A DNA stretch of 64,000 nucleotides from Closterium sp. Naga37s-1. Taxonomy: Eukaryota; Streptophyta; Zygnematophyceae; Desmidiales; Closteriaceae. The translations under genes and the position numbers were made by a program. The notes beneath the pieces were generated by a model that had not been told where the DNA came from, did no database searches, and worked only from the letters and a program-made list of their open reading frames with translations. Numbering within the stretch: position 1 is the first letter of the stretch; every line of letters begins with the position of its first letter. This document shows, in pieces, positions 29,005 through 37,532 of this stretch. Location: positions 682,001 to 746,000 of the forward strand of contig CANJKZ010000960.1 in assembly GCA_947471745.1 (NCBI GenBank), given 5' to 3'.

Positions 29005-32000
29005 GGAGGAAGATATCCAGTTGGAGGAAGATATCCAGTTGGAGGAAGATATCCAGTTGGAGGAAGATGTCCAGTTGGAGGAAGATATCCAGTTGGAGGA
29101 AGATGTCCAGTTGGAGGAAGATATCCAGTTGGAGGAAGATGTCCAGTTGGAGGAAGATATCCAGTTGGAGGAAGATGTCCAGTTGGAGGAAGATATCCAG
29201 TTGGAGGAAGATATCCAGTTGGAGGAAGATGTCCAGTTGGAGGAAGATATCCAGTTGGAGGAAGATATCCAGTTGGAGGAAGATATCCAGTTGGAGGAAG
29301 ATATCCAGTTGGAGGAAGATATCCAGTTGGAGGAAGATATCCAGTTGGAGGAAGATATCCAGTTGGAGGAAGATATCCAGTTGGAGGAAGATATCCAGTT
29401 GGAGGAAGATGTCCAGTTGGAGAAAGATATCCAGTTGGAGGAAGATATCCAGTTGGAGGAAGATGTCCAGTTGGAGGAAGATATCCAGTTGGAGGAAGAT
29501 GTCCAGTTGGAGGAAGATATCCAGTTGGAGGAAGATATCCAGTTGGAGGAAGATGTCCAGTTGGAGGAAGATATCCAGTTGGAGGAAGATATCCAGTTGG
29601 AGGAAGATATCCAGTTGGAGGAAGATATCCAGTTGGAGGAAGATGTCCAGTTGGAGGAAGATATCCAGTTGGAGGAAGATGTCCAGTTGGAGGAAGATAT
29701 CCAGTTGGAGGAAGATGTCCAGTTGGAGGAAGATGTCCAGTTGGAGGAAGATATCCAGTTGGAGGAAGATATCCAGTTGGAGGAAGATGTCCAGTTGGAG
29801 GAAGATATCCAGTTGGAGGAAGATATCCAGTTGGAGGAAGATGTCCAGTTGGAGGAAGATATCCAGTTGGAGGAAGATATCCAGTTGGAGGAAGATATCC
29901 AGTTGGAGGAAGATGTCCAGTTGGAGGAAGATATCCAGTTGGAGGAAGATGTCCAGTTGGAGGAAGATATCCAGTTGGAGGAAGATATCCAGTTGGAGGA
30001 AGATGTCCAGTTGGAGGAAGATATCCAGTTGGAGGAAGATATCCAGTTGGAGGAAGATATCCAGTTGGAGGAAGATATCCAGTTGGAGGAAGATATCCAG
30101 TTGGAGGAAGATGTCCAGTTGGAGGAAGATATCCAGTTGGAGGAAGATATCCAGTTGGAGGAAGATGTCCAGTTGGAGGAAGATATCCAGTTGGAGGAAG
30201 ATATCCAGTTGGAGGAAGATGTCCAGTTGGAGGAAGATATCCAGTTGGAGGAAGATGTCCAGTTGGAGGAAGATGTCCAGTTGGAGGAAGATATCAAGTT
30301 GGAGGAAGATGTCCAGTTGGAGGAAGATATCCAGTTGGAGGAAGATATCCAGTTGGAGGAAGATATCCAGTTGGAGGAAGATATCCAGTTGGAGGAAGAT
30401 GTCCAGTTGGAGGAAGATGTCCAGTTGGAGGAAGATATCAAGTTGGAGGAAGATGTCCAGTTGGAGGAAGATATCCAGTTGGAGGAAGATATCCAGTTGG
30501 AGGAAGATATCCAGTTGGAGGAAGATATCCAGTTGGAGGAAGATGTCCAGTTGGAGGAAGATGTCCAGTTGGAGGAAGATGTCCAGTTGGAGGAAGATGT
30601 CCAGTTGGAGGAAGATGTCCAGTTGGAGGAAGATGTCCAGTTGGAGGAAGATGTCCAGTTGGAGGAAGATGTCCAGTTGGAGGAAGATGTCCAGTTGGAG
30701 GAAGATGTCCAGTTGGAGGAAGATGTCCAGTTGGAGGAAGATGTCCAGTTGGAGGAAGATGTCCAGTTGGAGGAAGATGTCCAGTTGGAGGAAGATGTCC
30801 AGTTGGAGGAAGATGTCCAGTTGGAGGAAGATGTCCAGTTGGAGGAAGATGTCCAGTTGGAGGAAGATGTCCAGTTGGAGGAAGATGTCCAGTTGGAGGA
30901 AGATGTCCAGTTGGAGGAAGATGTCCAGTTGGAGGAAGATGTCCAGTTGGAGGAAGATGTCCAGTTGGAGGAAGATGTCCAGTTGGAGGAAGATGTCCAG
31001 TTGGAGGAAGATGTCCAGTTGGAGGAAGATGTCCAGTTGGAGGAAGATGTCCAGTTGGAGGAAGATGTCCAGTTGGAGGAAGATGTCCAGTTGGAGGAAG
31101 ATATCCAGTTGGAGGAAGATGTCCAGTTGGAGGAAGATATCCAGTTGGAGGAAGATATCCAGTTGGAGGAAGATATCCAGTTGGAGGAAGATGTCCTGTT
31201 GGAGGAAGATATCCAGTTGGAGGAAGATGTCCAGTTGGAGGAAGATATCCAGTTGGAGGAAGATGTCCAGTTGGAGGAAGATATCCAGTTGGAGGAAGAT
31301 GTCCAGTTGGAGGAAGATATCCAGTTGGAGGAAGATATCCAGTTGGAGGAAGATATCCAGTTGGAGGAAGATATCCAGTTGGAGGAAGATATCCAGTTGG
31401 AGGAAGATGTCCAGTTGGAGGAAGATATCCAGTTGGAGGAAGATATCCAGTTGGAGGAAGATGTCCAGTTGGAGGAAGATATCCAGTTGGAGGAAGATAT
31501 CCAGTTGGAGGAAGATGTCCAGTTGGAGGAAGATATCCAGTTGGAGGAAGATGTCCAGTTGGAGGAAGATGTCCAGTTGGAGGAAGATATCAAGTTGGAG
31601 GAAGATGTCCAGTTGGAGGAAGATATCCAGTTGGAGGAAGATATCCAGTTGGAGGAAGATATCCAGTTGGAGGAAGATATCCAGTTGGAGGAAGATGTCC
31701 AGTTGGAGGAAGATGTCCAGTTGGAGGAAGATGTCCAGTTGGAGGAAGATGTCCAGTTGGAGGAAGATGTCCAGTTGGAGGAAGATGTCCAGTTGGAGGA
31801 AGATGTCCAGTTGGAGGAAGATGTCCAGTTGGAGGAAGATGTCCAGTTGGAGGAAGATGTCCAGTTGGAGGAAGATGTCCAGTTGGAGGAAGATGTCCAG
31901 TTGGAGGAAGATGTCCAGTTGGAGGAAGATGTCCAGTTGGAGGAAGATGTCCAGTTGGAGGAAGATGTCCAGTTGGAGGAAGATGTCCAGTTGGAGGAAG

Positions 32001-33765
32001 ATGTCCAGTTGGAGGAAGATGTCCAGTTGGAGGAAGATGTCCAGTTGGAGGAAGATGTCCAGTTGGAGGAAGATGTCCAGTTGGAGGAAGATGTCCAGTT
32101 GGAGGAAGATGTCCAGTTGGAGGAAGATGTCCAGTTGGAGGAAGATGTCCAGTTGGAGGAAGATGTCCAGTTGGAGGAAGATGTCCAGTTGGAGGAAGAT
32201 ATCCAGTTGGAGGAAGATGTCCAGTTGGAGGAAGATATCCAGTTGGAGGAAGATATCCAGTTGGAGGAAGATATCCAGTTGGAGGAAGATGTCCTGTTGG
32301 AGGAAGATATCCAGTTGGAGGAAGATGTCCAGTTGGAGGAAGATATCCAGTTGGAGGAAGATGTCCAGTTGGAGGAAGATATCCAGTTGGAGGAAGATGT
32401 CCAGTTGGAGGAAGATATCCAGTTGGAGGAAGATATCCAGTTGGAGGAAGATATCCAGTTGGAGGAAGATATCCAGTTGGAGGAAGATGTCCAGTTGGAG
32501 GAAGATATCCAGTTGGAGGAAGATGTCCAGTTGGAGGAAGATATCCAGTTGGAGGAAGATGTCCAGTTGGAGGAAGATATCCAGTTGGAGGAAGATGTCC
32601 AGTTGGAGGAAGATATCCAGTTGGAGGAAGATGTCCAGTTGGAGGAAGATATCCAGTTGGAGGAAGATGTCCAGTTCAGTTGGAGGAAGATATCCAGTTG
32701 GAGGAAGATGTCCAGTTGGAGGAAGATATCCAGTTGGAGGAAGATATCCAGTTGGAGGAAGATATCCAGTTGGAGGAAGATATCCAGTTGGAGGAAGATA
32801 TCCAGTTGGAGGAAGATATCCAGTTGGAGGAAGATATCCAGTTGGAGGAAGATATCCAGTTGGAGGAAGATATCCAGTTGGAGGAAGATATCCAGTTGAG
32901 GAAGATATCCAGTTGGAGGAAGATATCCAGTTGGAGGAAGATATCCAGTTGGAGGAAGATATCCAGTTGGAGGAAGATATCCAGTTGGAGGAGAGAGTTG
33001 GAGGAAGATATCCAGTTGGAGGAAGATATCCAGTTGGAGGAAGATATCCAGTTGGAGGAAGATATCCAGTTGGAGGAAGATATCCAGTTGGAGGAAGATA
33101 TCCAGTTGGAGGAAGATATCCAGTTGGAGGAAGATATCCAGTTGGAGGAAGATATCCAGTTGGAGGAAGATATCCAGTTGGAGGAAGATATCCAGTTGGA
33201 GGAAGATATCCAGTTGGAGGAAGATATCCAGTTGGAGGAAGATATCCAGTTGGAGGAAGATATCCAGTTGGAGGAAGATATCCAGTTGGAGGAAGATATC
33301 CAGTTGGAGGAAGATATCCAGTTGGAGGAAGATATCCAGTTGGAGGAAGATATCCAGTTGGAGGAAGATATCCAGTTGGAGGAAGATATCCAGTTGGAGG
33401 AAGATATCCAGTTGGAGGAAGATATCCAGTTGGAGGAAGATATCCAGTTGGAGGAAGATATCCAGTTGGAGGAAGATATCCAGTTGGAGGAAGATATCCA
33501 GTTGGAGGAAGATATCCAGTTGGAGGAAGATATCCAGTTGGAGGAAGATATCCAGTTGGAGGAAGATATCCAGTTGGAGGAAGATATCCAGTTGGAGGAA
33601 GATATCCAGTTGGAGGAAGATATCCAGTTGGAGGAAGATATCCAGTTGGAGGAAGATATCCAGTTGGAGGAAGATATCCAGTTGGAGGAAGATATCCAGT
33701 TGGAGGAAGATATCCAGTTGGAGGAAGATATCCAGTTGGAGGAAGATATCCAGTTGGAGGAAGAT
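29005..33765. repeat. 18-bp minisatellite, about 264 units (4.76 kb)
   Basis: The unit is GGAGGAAGATATCCAGTT, varying mainly as GATATC or GATGTC. Rare variants are CAAGTT (30295, 30439, 31591) and CCTGTT (31196, 32294). GATGTC-only runs at about 30540-31095 and 31685-32200, and the spacing of the rare variants (61-64 units), show that a block of about 1.1 kb was duplicated. The last 1 kb is almost uniform GATATC. Phase breaks occur near 32672, 32895 and 32990. The unit length is a multiple of three and contains no stop codon, so long frames of more than 1,000 codons appear on both strands. These are not evidence of genes. Confidence 0.95.
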
Positions 33766-33922
33766 GGAAAGAACATGGAACAGCAGCGGTGCGACGCTCA
33801 CTTGATCCTATCTGCTCTCGCCTTGCATGCCTGTGCCAGCCACCACTTCCAAGTGCAAAATCAGCTGATTCACCGCAATGCTGCACTCTCCCACTGCGCT
33901 CACCTGTGTGGCGGCCTCACAC
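33766..33922. other. Spacer between minisatellite and MOCS3 exon 6
   Basis: Unique sequence following the exon 6 donor (GTGTGA on the minus strand). No downstream MOCS3 exon could be recognised in it. Confidence 0.5.
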
Positions 33923-36766
33923 CTTGTGGGCGGCGACGGCAGCGTCGCTGGCGAGGTAGCGCGTGGCTACGTTGTCAGACGCGTCCAGCAGCACGTCGTA
34001 CCTGCCATGGCGGGTGGCGGATGGGGGAGGGCGGATGGGAGATGGATGGGACAGGGCGGATGATGGCGGAGATGGGGGTGATGAGGACGGATGAGGGAGG
34101 TATGAGGGCGGGAGGAGGAATGGTGTGGAGCTGAGCAGGTGTGGGCGAGATGGAATGAGGGAATGACGCATTCAGATGGCGCTGCGCTGCTTCACACGCC
34201 ATGCGGAGGTGCGGGCAGCAGGACGGTCAGAACGCGAGGGAGAACAGGAAGGAAAGAGGGAGGGCGGTAGGTAGGTAGGTAGGTAGGTAGGTAGGGAGGG
34301 AGGGAGGGAGGAAGGGAGGGAGGGAGGGAGGGAGGGAGGGAGGGAGGGAGGGAGGGAGGGAGGGAGGGAGGGAGGGAGGGAGGGAGGGAGGGAAGTGGGA
34401 GCAAAGGCTGGACGAGGGAGTGTGAATGAGCGGGTGGTGTGTTGGTGATGCATGTGGGGCAGTGGGGCGGAAAAAGGCATGATGGGGAGAGGAATGGCGG
34501 GGAGAGGCATGGCGGGGAGAGGCATGACGGGGAGATGCATGGCGGGGAGAGGCATGGCGGGGAGAGGCATGGCGGGGAGAGGCATGGCGGGGAGAGGCAT
34601 GGCGGGGAGAGGCATGGCGGGGAGAGGCATGGCGAGGAGAGGCATGGCGAGGAGAGGCATGGTGGGGAGAGGCATGGCGGGGAGAGGCATGGCGGGGAGA
34701 GGCATGGCGGGGAGAGGGAATACCTGGAAACGAGGTGGACGGCATTGGCGGGTGTGAAGCCGTGGCTGTGCGTCTCCACTGTGATGTCCGAATTCAACCT
34801 GCTCCCCCATGCATGCATGCATGCATGCAGCCACCCGTCCACAACCCACGCACCGACACACAAACACACACAACCACGCACACACCACATGCTCTCATGC
34901 ACAGCTGTGATGAACAGCAGCCATGGCTGCCTCAGAAGAGACGAGGCTCAACCCATGCCCCGTGCCCCATGTTGTGCCGCGCTCAGTGGGCGGGTCATCG
35001 TTGTGCTCTCCACTCACTTGGCAGACACACATAAAATTTTCAAGCTGCCACCTGCTGCCAGCACAACCTCACTTGGTGCCAGCTCAGCATCACCTGGTGC
35101 CAGCTCAGCATCACCTGGTGCCAGCTCGGCATCACCTTGTGCCAGCTCAGTATCACCTTGTGCCAGCTCAGCATTACCTGGTGCAGGCAGCAGCGGCGGA
35201 CTCTGTCTTGGGGCGACCAACCGCCGCCTCAGAATGGATGATCTGCACCCCTCACCCACAGACAGGCAGGCAGGCAAGCAGGCAGGCAGGCAGGCAGGCA
35301 AAGAGGGCAGTGGAGGCCGCATGGGGCACGGTTGATGGGGCAAGGGGTGAGTGGAGGCATGCAACGGGTGAGAGAGCAGAGGGAAGCGCCAAGGCAAGCC
35401 AGTATTTGACGCACAGCAACTGTCAAGGAGTGAAACGGCTTTCTGCCTGTTCTTATCATTTCACCTGCCTGCGTTTCATCTCACCTGTCCGTGCGTTTCA
35501 TCTCACCTGTCTGTGCGTTTCATCTCACCTGTCTGTGCAGGTTGGACAGCTCCACGTCATCCCTGTCGACGATGCCTATGCGCCCTGCATGCCATGCCAT
35601 TCCATGCCATTCCGTGCCATGCCATGCCATGCCATGCCATGCCATTCCGTGCCATGCCACAGCAAAAACACGCTCCGGGCGAGCAGCAATGCGTGTGGAA
35701 TGGCATGTGGGATGCATGAGAACACAACGTGTTACAGTGGGAGTGAGCAAGAGAGGAGACAAGGAAGGGTGAGCAAGAGAGGAGACAAGGAAGGGTGAGC
35801 ACGTTATTGTACAGGCATGGAGCGCCCACTCGTCGTCCCGCAAACCAACCAGCACCATAACACGGTGCCACCCGCAGCAACCACCAACATCCACGTCACA
35901 CTCACCCACTGCCCCCACTACCCGCCCGCACTGTCCCCCCACTCGCCCTGCCCCACTGCCCTCACCACCCTCACTGCCCCCACCCATCGCCCCCCCGCAC
36001 GCACCCACGCCGCACGCTGCCAGGTAGAGTGCAGCAGGCGACCCCAGCCCGCCCGCGCCCACCACCAGCACTGACCCGCGCCTCAGCCGCTGCTGCGCTG
36101 GTGTGGTCAGGGGGAAGAGGGGGGAGGGGGGCCGGGGGAAGGGCTTCGGGTTGGGGATAGGGAAGGGAGGCAGAGGGTAGAGAAATGGCGGTCAGAAGAA
36201 TGTGCAGAGGCAGTGAGAGGCAGTGAGAGGCAGTGTAACCTGCCACGCGCACCTGCGACGCCGAACGACGGCAGCATGAGCTGCCGCGAGTAGCGCTGCA
36301 CCTCCCGCGAGCTCAACGCGTGCTCCGCCTCGAAGCTGCGCCCGCCCTCGCCCACCCCGCCAGCCGCTTCCGCCCCCGCTCCCTCAAGTTCCGCGCCCCC
36401 CTTTGGTAACCCGCTATCGTCTCTATCCCCATTCCCCCCCTCCGCCGCCCCAATCGCGGGGCCGTCAGCAGCCGGCGAGCGCGCATTCGATTCCGCTCCG
36501 CTCGCGCTCTCCACTCCGCCGCTGCGCTTCCCTCCGCCCGCTTCCCCGCATTCCGCTTCCTGAGTTTCCTGCTTTCGCTTTCCGTCGTCTCCCCCTTCTC
36601 TCCGTCTCTCCCCTTCCGTCTCTCGCCCCTCGCCTAGTCTCAACCGTCGATCTTCCTCATCCAACGCTCGCAGCGCCTGCAGCAGCTCCTGCCGGCGCGC
36701 TTGCACCGCTCTCAGCGCGGCCACTCTCTCGCCCGCGATCGCGCCGTCCGATTCGTCGCCCTGCAT
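33923..36766 (-). CDS. MOCS3: MOCS3/UBA4/CNX5-type E1-like sulfurtransferase, exons 1-6, 3' part missing
   Basis: The family adenylates and thiolates the C-terminus of the small subunit of molybdopterin synthase (and Urm1). Exons joined on GT-AG with matching phase: 36766-36253, 36097-36005, 35584-35529, 35242-35178, 34798-34724 and 34001-33923, giving 294 codons. Exon 1 starts MQGDESDG, has a charged helical N-terminus and ends in RYSRQLMLPSFGVA. Exon 2 carries the ATP-binding GAGGLG (185-190). Exon 3 has IVDRDDVELSNLHRQ (Asp209). Exon 4 has IIHSEAAVGRPK. Exon 5 has HGFTPANAVHLV and exon 6 has LLDASDNVATRYL. The E1 catalytic Cys segment and C-terminal rhodanese domain (family length about 450) are absent. 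The next 160 bp hold no exon I can recognise and then the minisatellite starts. The gene is truncated, carries a very large intron, or is misassembled. Confidence 0.88.
34262..34395. repeat. GGTA and GGGA microsatellites in MOCS3 intron 5
   Basis: A run of GGTA units (about 34266-34294) changes into about 25 GGGA units to 34394. The purine-rich strand is the plus strand, so the MOCS3 transcript carries the pyrimidine strand. Confidence 0.9.
34480..34720. repeat. 15-bp tandem array in MOCS3 intron 5
   Basis: About 15 copies of ATGGCGGGGAGAGGC with minor variants. It abuts the donor side of exon 5 (34724), so it lies within a few bases of a splice site. Confidence 0.9.
35041..35180. repeat. 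21-bp tandem array in MOCS3 intron 4
   Basis: About six to seven copies of a 21-bp unit whose core is GCCAGCTCAGCATCACC. The last unit overlaps the donor of exon 4 at 35177, so the GT of the splice site may derive from the array (each unit contains GGTGATGC on the minus strand). Confidence 0.85.
35264..35300. repeat. GGCA microsatellite in MOCS3 intron 3
   Basis: A run of about nine CAGG/GGCA tetranucleotides, slightly interrupted, 25 bp upstream (in MOCS3 sense) of the exon 4 acceptor. Confidence 0.85.
35468..35540. repeat. 22-bp tandem array next to the MOCS3 exon 3 donor
   Basis: Three to four copies of a 22-bp unit containing GCGTTTCATCTCACCTGTCT. On the MOCS3 strand each copy contains ACAGGTGAGATG, the same sequence as the real exon 3 donor (35528), so the donor motif itself has been multiplied. 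Confidence 0.85.
35586..35660. repeat. ATGCC/ATTCC pentamer array in MOCS3 intron 2
   Basis: About 14 copies of CATGC or CATTC pentamers directly beside the exon 3 acceptor (35585-35586). Confidence 0.85.
35750..35800. repeat. 26-bp direct repeat in MOCS3 intron 2
   Basis: Two copies of a 26-bp sequence with core GAGCAAGAGAGGAGACAAGG, in tandem. Confidence 0.85.
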
Positions 36767-37532
36767 TGCTCGCCGCTGTCGTGGTGGCTGGTAACCGTGT
36801 GTTGCTGATTGTTCAACACAATTGATGTTTGACAAAGAAAAGCTGGGGTGAGGGTTTTGTTGTTGGTTTCGGGCGCGGGTGCTCGGCAGATTCGATTGAG
36901 GACCTGCAGGTAGTTTCCGGGTTACCATGACTGTAACAGATGTTTTGAAAACGAAGCTTCTTTTGTTGAGGGATGGGACGATTGAATGGAATCCGACCGT
37001 GTCGAGATGGGAACCGAGAGCACCACCGATCACCCAACGGCTAGGCGCCAAAATGTGGATGGCGGATTTGGGCGAAATTCCTAAAGACGCTAAATAGTGG
37101 TACCTCGGTTATATCGCGAACATAACATGTTTTGGTAAAGTGGCAAAGAAAACTGTAGATAGTTGAGCTGTTCTGTTGGCATTACAATGTTCATTTCAAC
37201 ATGTAACCACTTGTTTAATCCCTCGTTCGAAAGCCCGAGTGAACGCAAATGTTCCGCGCCCTAATTAATTGCCCTTGACCAGGCGCACGTTCGGCGATCA
37301 GTGATCACGCGCAACCCTGCCTGACCGCCACTTGTTCCACGCCTGAGTGAAGCAGCAAAGCATCAGAGCCGTGTCACGCCTGAGTGAAGCAGCAAAGCAT
37401 CAGAGCCGTGTCACTAGGTGGACGCAGCACCGTGCTCTCATCCATCCCGTTCCGTCGCACTCCCGCGTTTCACCCACTGGCGTCTGGTCCGCCTCGCCTC
37501 GCCTCGCCTCGCGTCGCCTGACTTGGCCCGCC
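36767..37532. promoter_or_regulatory. Shared divergent promoter region of MOCS3 and the NlpC/P60 gene
   Basis: Start codons of the two host genes face away from each other across 766 bp with lower G+C than the exons. Both promoters must lie here unless there are unseen upstream exons. A 37-bp tandem duplication (about 37339-37412, core GCCTGAGTGAAGCAGC) lies 120 bp before the plus-strand start. I see no certain TATA box. Confidence 0.6.

Noticed and set aside
29005-33765. CRISPR array
   Set aside because: Units are contiguous 18-mers without spacers, in a eukaryotic context with no cas genes.
28873-34134. Very long open frames (up to about 1,640 codons) on both strands across the minisatellite
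   Set aside because: The 18-bp unit is a multiple of three and contains no stop in any frame, so all frames stay open. There is no domain, no start context and no independent evidence of coding.
34227-35459. Open frames made of HASPR, PPCLS, GMAGR or PACL repeats
   Set aside because: They are produced by microsatellites and 15-bp arrays within MOCS3 introns.
36107-37051. Upstream extension of MOCS3 exon 1 to an ATG at 37051
   Set aside because: The extra N-terminus has no resemblance to the family and includes non-coding-like sequence. The ATG at 36766 gives a typical start. Usage cannot be proven without transcript data.
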